A DNA stretch of 12,157 nucleotides. Origin: Methanobacteriota archaeon. Its GTDB lineage: Archaea > JACRDV01. The notes under the pieces are model-generated. The model was given only the letters and a program-made list of their open reading frames with translations. It had not been told where the DNA came from and made no database searches. How positions within the stretch are numbered: the stretch's first letter is position 1; the number at the start of each line of letters is the position of its first letter. The DNA lies in the NCBI GenBank assembly GCA_024860865.1, contig JACRDV010000141.1:1-12157 (forward strand), read 5' to 3'. Shown here in pieces: positions 4,610 to 12,157 of the stretch. The translations under genes and the position numbers were made by a program.

Positions 4610-7600
4610 TTGAAATTCGGTACCAGCGACACATGGGTTTTAGTTGAAGCATATCTAAAAGAAAAAGAACTGGTAAGTCAACACTTGGATTCTTTTAATG
4701 ATTTTATTGAAAACAGGTTACAAAGAATTATTGACGAAATCGGAGAGATTGATCCAGGATTAGAGCGTTTTAAAGTTAGGCTTGGAGAGATAAGGATTGG
4801 AAAACCTCTCGCCAAAGAAGCCGATGGTGCTGTTAAAGACATCTATCCAATAGAAGCGCGCTTGCGAAATTTGACTTATGCTGCTCCAATTTTTTTAGAA
4901 ATAATCCCAGTTAGAGATGGAGTTGATCAAACACCTGTTGAAGTTCAAATAGGCATGCTTCCAGTCATGCTCAAATCCAAAGTTTGCCATCTGCATGGGT
5001 TATCTAATGAAGACTTAATTAAAGTTGGTGAAGACCCCCTCGAACCTGGCGGTTATTTCATAATTAATGGCTCTGAGCGAGGCCTAGTAACAATCGAGGA
5101 TTTAGCCCCAAACAGAATCATGGTTGAACGAACTGAACGCTATGGTAGAGTAGTTGAAGTCGCAAAAGTCTTTTCTAGGCGACGTGGCTATCGAGTTTTG
5201 GTTGTAGTTGAGCGGAAAAAAGACGGTATTCTAAGCGTATCCTTCCCTTCTGTACCCGGTCAAGTACCTTTTGTTATTTTGATGCGTGCTCTTGGAGTGG
5301 AAAAGGACCAAGATATTGTGAATGCAGTTTCAAGTGACCCAGAAATTGTTCGAGAAATGCTGGACAACATCGAAGCCGCAAGAGAAATTGAAAGTCAAGA
5401 AGATGCTCTCGAATATATTGGAAAGCGTGTTGCTGCAGGTCAAGCCAAAGAATATCGACTAAGGCGCGCTGCTCAAGTTGTTGATACCTATTTGCTCCCT
5501 CACATTGGTATATCAGCTGAAGATAGAATACGCAAAGCATACTATCTTGGAAGAATGACTGAGAGCACAATTGAGCTTGCACTTGGAAAACGCGGTGAAG
5601 ACGATAAAGACCACTATGCGAATAAAAGACTCAGACTCGCAGGGGATTTAATAGAAGATCTATTTCGTGCTGCTTTTCTAAATTTAGTGAGAGATGTTCG
5701 CTATCAACTAGAGCGTTCTTCAATGCGTGGGCGTGAACCTAATATTCAAACTGCAGTGAGAGCTGATGTTTTAACTGAACGATTGTTGCATGCTTTAGCA
5801 ACTGGGAATTGGGTTGGTGGTAGAGCCGGCGTGAGTCAGTTGCTTGACCGTACAAATTATCTTTCAGCTCTTTCTCACTTGCGGCGAGTTATTTCACCAT
5901 TAAGTCGAAGTCAACCTCACTTTGAAGCGAGAGACCTACATCCCACCCAATGGGGCAAAATCTGCCCTGCAGAAACTCCAGAAGGCCCTAATTGCGGTTT
6001 GGTAAAGAACTTAGCACTTTTAGTGAATACCTCAACAGGAGCAGAAGTTGGAACTATTTTAGAAACTCTCCAAGATCTTGGAGTAAAACCTCTACAACAG
6101 GTTGAACGGAAAAAACTAGCTCGTGTTTACCTAGATGGTAATTTAATCGGCATCCATGAAAATCCGGAAAGACTTACAAATCAAATCCGTGAAAAACGCA
6201 GAAAGGGCCAAATTTCAAGCGAAGTTAATGTTGCTTATTATCCTGAAACAAATGAAGTTCTAATTAACGCTGATGCTGGTCGAGCTAGAAGACCCCTTAT
6301 CATTGTTGAAGATGGAAAAACAAAGCTCACAGAAGACCACATCCAAAAATTAAAAAACAGAGAACTTCGCTGGAGTGATTTAATCAGACTTGGAGTCATC
6401 GAATATCTTGATGCTGAAGAAGAAGAGAATACCTTTATCGCACTTTCTGTTGACTCTCTAGCAAAAGAGCATACTCATCTTGAAATTGACCCGGCTGGAA
6501 TTCTTGGAGTTTGTGCCGGAGTTATTCCATATCCAGAACACAACTCTTCACCACGCAATACAATGGGGGCAGGAATGGCAAAGCAAGCGCTTGGACTATA
6601 TGTTGCTAACTTTAAATTTAGAGTTGACACTAGAGCACACCTCTTGCACTATCCTCAAGCACCAATTGTTAAAACAAAAGTGCTTGACGTAATCCATAGC
6701 GACGAACGGCCAGCAGGTCAAAATTTAATTGTCGCTGTAATGCCATTTGAAGGCTATAACATGGAAGATGCTGTAATTCTAAATAAATCCTCGATTGAGC
6801 GAGGGGTGAGTCGTTCAACTTTCTTTAGGACATATGAAGCAGAAGAACGGAGATATCCTGGCGGTCAAGAAGACAAATTTGAAATTCCGCCAAAAGATGT
6901 TCGAGGTTATAGAACTGAGGAAGTTTACAAGTTCTTAGATCAAGATGGATTAGTTTTAGTTGAGTCTGAAGTTGATGCAGGAGAGGTCCTAATAGGCAAA
7001 ACTAGCCCACCAAGATTTCTTGAAGAAGCTGAAGAGTTCGGGATAGTCGCAGAGAATCGCCGAGAAACTTCTGCCACAATTCGCCATGGTGAGCAGGGCG
7101 TCGTGGATCTGGTAATTCTAACGGAGAACTCAGATGGAAATAAACTTGCTAAAATTAGAGTGCGAGATTTAAGAATCCCGGAACTCGGAGATAAGTTTGC
7201 TTCTAGACACGGTCAAAAGGGGGTTGTTGGGTTAATAGTACCGCAAGAAGATATGCCATTTAATGGTGAAGGCATAGTCCCTGATTTAATAATCAATCCT
7301 CATGCAATTCCTTCAAGAATGACTGTTGGACAAGTCTTGGAAATGATAGGCGGTGTTGTCGGATCTACTGAAGGCAGAAGAGTTGATGGAACTGCTTTTA
7401 GTGGGGAAACCGAAAAAGATCTTAGAGAAGCGCTGAGAAAAGCTGGATTTAAACATAATGGAAAGACTATCTTTTACAATGGTACGAGTGGACAGATAAT
7501 CGATGCTGAAATTTTTGTTGGAATTTCATATTACCAAAAACTCCACCATATGGTTAGTGGAAAGCTTCATGCTCGCTCACGTGGTCCAGTTCAAGTCCTA

Positions 7601-7924
7601 ACTCGACAACCGACTGAAGGCCGTGCCAGAGAAGGTGGATTGCGATTTGGTGAAATGGAGCGAGATTGCTTAATTAGCCATGGTGTAGCATTAGTGCTAA
7701 AAGAAAGATTGCTTGATGAATCCGATAAATACCAAGTTCTTGTATGTTCAAAATGTGGGATGGTTGCAGTTCGTGATGAAGCTCGTGGCAGGGATTATTG
7801 CTCAGTTTGTGGCGATGAGAGCGAAATCTATTCTGTAGAAATGTCATATGCATTCAAATTGCTTTTAGATGAGCTCAAATCGCTATGCATTGCTCCGCGG
7901 CTTAGATTGCAAGATATTGTTTGA
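4610..7924 (+). CDS. rpoB: DNA-directed RNA polymerase subunit B (Rpo2), undivided
   Basis: The 1104-residue second-largest subunit, forming the cleft wall and part of the active centre. Visible hallmarks are the fork/switch region [20 protein letters not shown] (442-461), the hybrid-binding [12 protein letters not shown] (860-871), [17 protein letters not shown] (about 896-912), GEMERD (1014-1019), and the C-terminal zinc ribbon with Cys1046, Cys1049, Cys1064 and Cys1067. Length matches unsplit archaeal B subunits; there is no B''/B' split as found in many methanogens and haloarchaea, and no intein. The start is TTG at 4610, supported by GAGGTG 5 nt upstream and by the N-terminus [18 protein letters not shown], which fits the family. 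The stop at 7922-7924 lies 10 nt before the rpoA1 start. The gene mixes CGN and AGR arginine codons, unlike the two inserted elements nearby. Confidence 0.99.
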   Translation: MKFGTSDTWVLVEAYLKEKELVSQHLDSFNDFIENRLQRIIDEIGEIDPGLERFKVRLGEIRIGKPLAKEADGAVKDIYPIEARLRNLTYAAPIFLEIIPVRDGVDQTPVEVQIGMLPVMLKSKVCHLHGLSNEDLIKVGEDPLEPGGYFIINGSERGLVTIEDLAPNRIMVERTERYGRVVEVAKVFSRRRGYRVLVVVERKKDGILSVSFPSVPGQVPFVILMRALGVEKDQDIVNAVSSDPEIVREMLDNIEAAREIESQEDALEYIGKRVAAGQAKEYRLRRAAQVVDTYLLPHIGISAEDRIRKAYYLGRMTESTIELALGKRGEDDKDHYANKRLRLAGDLIEDLFRAAFLNLVRDVRYQLERSSMRGREPNIQTAVRADVLTERLLHALATGNWVGGRAGVSQLLDRTNYLSALSHLRRVISPLSRSQPHFEARDLHPTQWGKICPAETPEGPNCGLVKNLALLVNTSTGAEVGTILETLQDLGVKPLQQVERKKLARVYLDGNLIGIHENPERLTNQIREKRRKGQISSEVNVAYYPETNEVLINADAGRARRPLIIVEDGKTKLTEDHIQKLKNRELRWSDLIRLGVIEYLDAEEEENTFIALSVDSLAKEHTHLEIDPAGILGVCAGVIPYPEHNSSPRNTMGAGMAKQALGLYVANFKFRVDTRAHLLHYPQAPIVKTKVLDVIHSDERPAGQNLIVAVMPFEGYNMEDAVILNKSSIERGVSRSTFFRTYEAEERRYPGGQEDKFEIPPKDVRGYRTEEVYKFLDQDGLVLVESEVDAGEVLIGKTSPPRFLEEAEEFGIVAENRRETSATIRHGEQGVVDLVILTENSDGNKLAKIRVRDLRIPELGDKFASRHGQKGVVGLIVPQEDMPFNGEGIVPDLIINPHAIPSRMTVGQVLEMIGGVVGSTEGRRVDGTAFSGETEKDLREALRKAGFKHNGKTIFYNGTSGQIIDAEIFVGISYYQKLHHMVSGKLHARSRGPVQVLTRQPTEGRAREGGLRFGEMERDCLISHGVALVLKERLLDESDKYQVLVCSKCGMVAVRDEARGRDYCSVCGDESEIYSVEMSYAFKLLLDELKSLCIAPRLRLQDIV

Positions 7925-7930
7925 GGTGAA
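7924..7930 (+). promoter_or_regulatory. Shine-Dalgarno of rpoA1, deciding a GTG start
   Basis: GAGGTGA starts on the final base of the rpoB stop (TGA 7922-7924) and precedes GTG at 7935 by 4 nt. Another in-frame GTG at 7926 lies within this site and is therefore unlikely to be the start. Confidence 0.7.
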
Positions 7931-7934
7931 AATC

Positions 7935-10900
7935 GTGCCAATCGTAGGTGCTCCGAAAAGAATATCAAAAATTGATTTTGGAGTGCTCTCGCCCGACGAA
8001 ATCAGAAAGATGTCTGTCATCAAAATTATAACTGCTGATACATACGATGAAGACGGTTACCCTATTGAAAGAGGACTGATGGATCCAAAGCTTGGCGTCA
8101 TAGATCCTGGCCTCCGCTGCAAAACCTGCGGGGGACGAGTTGGCGAATGTCCCGGCCACTTTGGGCATATTGAGCTTGCAGCACCAGTTATACATGCTGG
8201 ATATGCAAAGCAAATCTATGAAATGCTTAGAGGCACTTGTCATGCTTGCAATAAAATTCTGTTATCTGGAAAACAAACTGAACATTTTAAGAAAACAATG
8301 GAAGAAGCTGAAAAAAATGGAGAGGATAAGTGGGTTATTTTGGATAAAATCTTACAAACTACCAGAAAAGCAAAAAAGTGCTTAAAATGCGGAACCGCAC
8401 AAAAAGAGATGAAATTTGAAAAACCGACTACTTTAATTGAAGATGGACATAGATTAACGCCATCTGATATTCGAGACCGTCTAGAAAAAATCCCGAACGA
8501 AGACGCCCAGTTATTAGGAATTGATACTAAAGTTGCGCGCCCAGAATGGATGGTTTTAACTGTTTTAACGGTTCCACCAGTGACTGTGCGTCCTTCTATC
8601 ACTTTAGAAACGGGAGAACGATCTGAAGATGATTTAACCCATAAGCTAGTTGATATCCTTAGAATTAATCAACGTTTGCGAGAAAACAGAGAGGCAGGAG
8701 CCCCTCAACTTATTATTGAGGACTTATGGGAATTACTACAATATCACATTACAACATATTTTGATAACGAAGTTTCTGGTGTTCCACCGGCAAGACACAG
8801 GTCTGGTCGCCCACTTAGAACACTTGCTCAGCGCTTAAAAGGAAAAGAAGGGAGGTTTAGGAGCAATCTTTCAGGTAAACGTGTTAACTTTTCTGCGAGA
8901 ACTGTCATATCTCCTGACCCAAATATCAGCATAAACGAAGTTGGCGTGCCTGAAGTAGCTGCAAAAGAACTCACTGTTCCTGAAAAAGTTACATCCCGCA
9001 ATATTGAGGCGCTAAAACAACTGATAATAAAGGGTCCAAATGTACACCCCGGGGCAAACTATGTTTTACGCCCAGATGATAGAAGAATTAAGATTACTGA
9101 TGAAAGTAAAGATAAAATTATTGCGGAATTGGCTCCGGGCTACACTGTTGAAAGGCATCTTGCAAATGGAGATCTTGTTCTTTTTAACAGGCAACCATCG
9201 CTTCATCGGATGTCAATAATGGCTCATGAAGTAAAAATCATGCCATATAAAACTTTTAGGCTAAACCTTTGCGTATGCGTAGCCCCTGAAACAAAACTAA
9301 CACTCGACGGATTTCAAAGACCTATAGAGCAACTTAAAAATTGTTGGAAGGAGTCTCAAGTAATAACCTATAAAAACAATCAAAAGATTTTTAAAACGTC
9401 TTTATCAGCTTTTTGGAGCTTGAAGCCAAAAGATTATGGCAAACGCATACTTAAGATAAATACAAACAACGAGAGAGAATTAATAGCAACTGAAGATCAT
9501 CCAATCTATACGATAAGGGGTTTGGTAAAAGCTGGTGATATAAAAATTGGTGATAGGGTTATCGTTTACCCAATAGAATTCCCTGAGTATGAAGATGTAG
9601 AAAAGGTAATTCTAACTGAAAATGATATAGTTAAAAGTGCTACAAAACAAACTTATGTTAAACATCTAATAAGTGAATTGAAAAAAAGAAATCTACTACC
9701 ACTTGCTCTATTAAACAACCCGAAAGCTTTGATATTAACTAAGTTACTTGGTCATATTTTTGGAGATGGGGCATTAATTTTGAAAGATGACGTAGGAAGA
9801 GCTGTATTCAGAAGTGATGTTGAGGATTTGGAAGATATACAAAATGATATTAGAATGCTTGGATTTGAGCCTGGTGAGATAAAAACAAGAGAATATAATG
9901 CTGAAATAACTACATACGAGAGCAAGAAATTAAAAGTTAGTTCTGTTGGAAGCAGTTTTGAAGTAAGAAACAAAGCATTTGCTACTTTGATGAAGGCTCT
10001 TGGTGCACCAAATGGGGATAAAGTTTTGTTAGATTATAAGGTTCCAAAATGGATTTTGGAATCGCCAAAATACGTTAAGAAAGTATTTTTGGCCGCATAT
10101 TTTGGTTCTGAATTGACAATACCTGCCCTAAGGAAAAATTGCAAAAAACTGTTCAGGGAACTTGTGTTTAAGATAAGTAAGATAGAAGATAAAATAAATT
10201 ATGCTGATGACTTTATTAAAGGTATCGAATTCTTGCTAAAAGAATTTGGCATATCCATATCGTCAATCTCAAGAGAAAATGGAAATATTAGAAAAGATGG
10301 TAAAAAGACAAAAATAACAATAGTAGCACTTTGCTCAGACTTAGAATCTGCTATCAATTTCTTTGGGAAAATAGGTTACATATACAATAGGAAAGCAGAT
10401 TCTATCGCAAGACTAGCATATCAATATCTGAAATTTAAGAAGGAAGAACTTAAAAAACGTAAGAAGATTCTATCTGACATAAAGGTTTGGAATAGAAAAA
10501 GTGAAAGCTTACTTTCTATAGCTAGAAGGAATGGTATAAGCGTAAGCACATTATATAATTGGAGAAGTAGGGGTGTTAACGAAGAATCACTTAACACATC
10601 GCCAGATTTCCTTGATTTTGATGAATGGTTAAAAACTAATTGCTATGATGTTAAAAGTGGGCTTGTAATTGAGAAAGTGATTAGTGTTAAAGATACTTTT
10701 ACACCATATGTTTATGATATAACTACAACTGCTGACACACATAATTTTATTGCTAATGGCTTTCTGACTGGAAACTGCCCTCCCTATAATGCAGACTTCG
10801 ATGGGGACGAAATGAACCTACATGTAATGCAAGGTGAAGAAGCGCAAGCTGAAGCACGAATTTTAATGCGTGTTCAAGAACAAATTCTTTCACCGCGCTT

Positions 10901-12077
10901 TGGTGGACCAATTATCGGCGGAATTCATGATCATATCTCTGGAGCATTTATATTGACTAGAAAAGAGACCGCCTTTACCAAAGGAGAAGCTTACCAATTG
11001 CTTAGAGCTGCTGGAATTGAAAAAGATCTCCCAGAACCAGCTATTAAAGAACGCAAAGCTGAATACTGGACTGGCAAACAACTTTTTAGTATGGCGTTGC
11101 CAGAAGACTTTAATCTTAGTTATAAAGCAAAATTTTGTACAAAATGCGAAAAGTGTCTGAAAGAAAAATGCCAAATTGATGCATATGTTGTGATAAAAAA
11201 TGGTCAGTTAATTTGTGGAGTTATGGATGAAAAATCATTTGGCGCTTTTGCTGGAGACTTACTTGATCGGATAGTTAAAGATTATGGTACTGATGTAGCA
11301 AGACAATTTCTAGATTCAGCAACTAAACTTGTAGTTAAATCGCTTATGAAAAAAGGTTTTAGTGTTGGAATTGATGAGGAAGATATACCAACTGAGGCAA
11401 AAGAACGAATCGAAGATATATTGGACCGCGCGAAACAAAAAGTTAACGACCTCATTGATGCCTACAAAAAGGGAGAACTTGAACCCCTACCAGGTAGAAC
11501 TCTAAAAGAAACTCTTGAAATGCAAATAATGAGAGTCTTAGGTGAATCCAGAGATAAAACTGGTAAAATTGCTAGCGAGTATTTGGGTCTTAGTAATCAC
11601 GCTGTTTTGATGGCTAAAAGCGGTGCACGCGGAAGTATGCTAAATCTTACCCAAATGGCCGCTTGTGTTGGACAGCAAGCAGTTCGAGGGGAACGGATTC
11701 ATCGTGGTTACCGCAATCGAACCTTACCTTATTTTAAGCCAGGAGACCTGGGTGCAGAAGCTCATGGATTTGTAAGATCAAATTACAAAAGTGGACTTAA
11801 TCCGCTCGAATTTTTCTTCCATTCAATGGGGGGTAGAGAAGGATTAGTTGATACTGCAGTCAGGACTTCACAAAGTGGTTACATGCAACGGAGATTAATA
11901 AATGCGCTCCAAGACCTCAAGGTTGAATTTGATGGAACAGTGCGCGATAATAGAGGCGTTATAATCCAATTTAGCTATGGCGAAGATGGAATTGATCCCT
12001 CAAAAAGTGATTGGGGTAAAGCAGTGAACGTTTATAAAATAATTGAGAAGGTTTTAGGTCCGGAGGCCAAAGCTTGA
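7935..12077 (+). CDS. rpoA1: RNA polymerase subunit A' (Rpo1N), interrupted by an intein
   Basis: The precursor has 1380 residues; removal of a 500-residue intein (448-947) leaves an 880-residue A' subunit, the normal size. In order: N-terminus RISKIDFGVLSPDEIRKMS; zinc site CKTCGGRVGECPGH (Cys62, 65, 72, His75); second zinc site Cys102, 105, 149, 152; GKEGRFRSNLSGKRVNFSAR (about 303-322); FNRQPSLHRMS (about 417-427); the catalytic loop NADFDGDEM with Asp954/956/958 (454/456/458 after splicing); the bridge-helix region ARGSMLNLTQMAACVGQQ (about 1231); and the trigger-loop start FFHSMGGREGLVDTAVRTSQ (about 1294). An unusual CTKCEKCLKEKC cluster lies at 1068-1079. The start is GTG 7935 with GAGGTGA just upstream; the next ATG would cut conserved sequence. 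The stop overlaps the following TTG (TTGA). The cell must splice the intein for transcription, since it separates the active-site loop from the N-terminal half. Confidence 0.98.
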   Translation: MPIVGAPKRISKIDFGVLSPDEIRKMSVIKIITADTYDEDGYPIERGLMDPKLGVIDPGLRCKTCGGRVGECPGHFGHIELAAPVIHAGYAKQIYEMLRGTCHACNKILLSGKQTEHFKKTMEEAEKNGEDKWVILDKILQTTRKAKKCLKCGTAQKEMKFEKPTTLIEDGHRLTPSDIRDRLEKIPNEDAQLLGIDTKVARPEWMVLTVLTVPPVTVRPSITLETGERSEDDLTHKLVDILRINQRLRENREAGAPQLIIEDLWELLQYHITTYFDNEVSGVPPARHRSGRPLRTLAQRLKGKEGRFRSNLSGKRVNFSARTVISPDPNISINEVGVPEVAAKELTVPEKVTSRNIEALKQLIIKGPNVHPGANYVLRPDDRRIKITDESKDKIIAELAPGYTVERHLANGDLVLFNRQPSLHRMSIMAHEVKIMPYKTFRLNLCVCVAPETKLTLDGFQRPIEQLKNCWKESQVITYKNNQKIFKTSLSAFWSLKPKDYGKRILKINTNNERELIATEDHPIYTIRGLVKAGDIKIGDRVIVYPIEFPEYEDVEKVILTENDIVKSATKQTYVKHLISELKKRNLLPLALLNNPKALILTKLLGHIFGDGALILKDDVGRAVFRSDVEDLEDIQNDIRMLGFEPGEIKTREYNAEITTYESKKLKVSSVGSSFEVRNKAFATLMKALGAPNGDKVLLDYKVPKWILESPKYVKKVFLAAYFGSELTIPALRKNCKKLFRELVFKISKIEDKINYADDFIKGIEFLLKEFGISISSISRENGNIRKDGKKTKITIVALCSDLESAINFFGKIGYIYNRKADSIARLAYQYLKFKKEELKKRKKILSDIKVWNRKSESLLSIARRNGISVSTLYNWRSRGVNEESLNTSPDFLDFDEWLKTNCYDVKSGLVIEKVISVKDTFTPYVYDITTTADTHNFIANGFLTGNCPPYNADFDGDEMNLHVMQGEEAQAEARILMRVQEQILSPRFGGPIIGGIHDHISGAFILTRKETAFTKGEAYQLLRAAGIEKDLPEPAIKERKAEYWTGKQLFSMALPEDFNLSYKAKFCTKCEKCLKEKCQIDAYVVIKNGQLICGVMDEKSFGAFAGDLLDRIVKDYGTDVARQFLDSATKLVVKSLMKKGFSVGIDEEDIPTEAKERIEDILDRAKQKVNDLIDAYKKGELEPLPGRTLKETLEMQIMRVLGESRDKTGKIASEYLGLSNHAVLMAKSGARGSMLNLTQMAACVGQQAVRGERIHRGYRNRTLPYFKPGDLGAEAHGFVRSNYKSGLNPLEFFFHSMGGREGLVDTAVRTSQSGYMQRRLINALQDLKVEFDGTVRDNRGVIIQFSYGEDGIDPSKSDWGKAVNVYKIIEKVLGPEAKA
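9276..10775 (+). mobile_element. RpoA' intein with LAGLIDADG endonuclease and HTH insertion
   Basis: The intein is 500 codons, in frame, inserted in NLCV|CPPYNADFDGD. It starts with Cys1 (CVAPETKLTLDG, block A). Block B is ATEDHPIYT with Thr72 and His75. The endonuclease has LAGLIDADG motif 1 LLGHIFGDG (157-165, Asp164), block D KVPKWI (about 255-260) and motif 2 FLAAYFGSE (271-279), where Ser278 replaces the usual acidic residue with Glu279 next to it. A helix-turn-helix follows at about 411-432 (SIARRNGISVSTLYNWR). Block F is VYDITTTADTHNF (His489). Block G is ANGFLTGN with Asn500 and the +1 residue Cys. The penultimate residue is Gly499, not the usual His. Only 2 of 23 Arg codons are CGN, against roughly half in the N-extein. 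It is a full-size class 1 intein, probably splicing; endonuclease activity is uncertain. Confidence 0.97.
12062..12066 (+). promoter_or_regulatory. Shine-Dalgarno of the gene after rpoA1
   Basis: GGAGG within the last codons of rpoA1, 7 nt before TTG at 12074. It supports translation of a next gene that overlaps the rpoA1 stop. Confidence 0.75.
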
Positions 12078-12157
12078 AAAAAGAAGGTTCTAAGAATGAA
12101 CAAAAAATAAAAGCATTAAGAGATCATAAACAAAATAACAAAATAGAAGATTTAAAA
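12074..12157 (+). CDS. rpoA2: Start of next operon gene, probably RNA polymerase subunit A'' (partial)
   Basis: An open frame from TTG 12074 (overlapping the rpoA1 stop as TTGA, GGAGG 7 nt upstream) runs to the window end, giving 28 codons. The visible N-terminus (KKEGSKNEQKIKALRDHKQN, then more) is hydrophilic and Lys/Asn/Gln-rich, with no diagnostic motif. The name rests on operon order only: in archaea A'' regularly follows A' directly and completes the largest subunit. It could also be another gene, such as rpl30e, if A'' lies elsewhere, but the translational coupling favours A''. Confidence 0.65.
   Translation, partial: MKKEGSKNEQKIKALRDHKQNNKIEDLK

Noticed and set aside
7869-7934. Longer N-terminus for RpoA' starting at 7869 inside rpoB
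   Set aside because: The extra 22 residues overlap the rpoB C-terminus, have no ribosome site and do not fit the family; GTG 7935 has GAGGTGA before it.
9276-10775. Intein region as a frameshifted or decayed element
   Set aside because: The frame is open over all 500 codons and splicing blocks A, B, F and G are all recognisable with Cys1, Asn500 and Cys+1.
1-12157. CRISPR arrays, insertion sequences, rRNA genes or prophage attachment sites
   Set aside because: No regularly spaced repeats, transposase frames, rRNA-like blocks or tRNA-end duplications were seen on reading both strands.

Overview
The window is archaeal DNA. The evidence is an archaeal-type RNA polymerase operon with H, an undivided B, and an A' subunit separate from A''. 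A NurA-HerA DNA end-resection pair is present, as are TATA-type promoter elements, a tRNA intron with a bulge-helix-bulge splice motif and no encoded CCA. The DNA is AT-rich. An undivided RpoB fits TACK-type or Thermococcales-like lineages better than most methanogens and haloarchaea; I cannot name the lineage from the sequence alone.

Left part (1-3730), all on the minus strand and read from right to left: nurA nuclease, herA hexameric ATPase, a 90-residue protein with two membrane segments, a T-rich putative terminator, then the first 225 codons of an ArsB/NhaD-type ion transporter that runs off the left edge.

Middle (3731-3973): a 243-base divergent intergenic region. It holds a TATA-like element facing nurA, a G7 run, and a perfect 14-base dyad abutting a TATA-like element in front of a tRNA gene.

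Right part (3974-12157), all on the plus strand: tRNA-Lys(UUU), rpoH, rpoB, rpoA1 and the first 28 codons of what is probably rpoA2. The genes are tightly packed, with 22 nt from tRNA to rpoH, 10 nt from rpoH to rpoB, 10 nt from rpoB to rpoA1, and a TTGA overlap into the last gene. All four polymerase genes appear to start with TTG or GTG.

Two intervening elements sit in this operon. First, tRNA-Lys carries a 284-nt intron at the canonical 37/38 position, bounded by a textbook bulge-helix-bulge; nearly the whole intron is one 87-codon reading frame for a very basic protein that I do not recognise. Second, rpoA1 carries a 500-residue LAGLIDADG intein just before the catalytic NADFDGD loop, with a helix-turn-helix insertion and a Gly instead of His before the terminal Asn. 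Both elements use AGA/AGG almost exclusively for arginine, unlike their host genes, which points to separate acquisition. The tRNA-intron ORF is the most unusual thing in the window.
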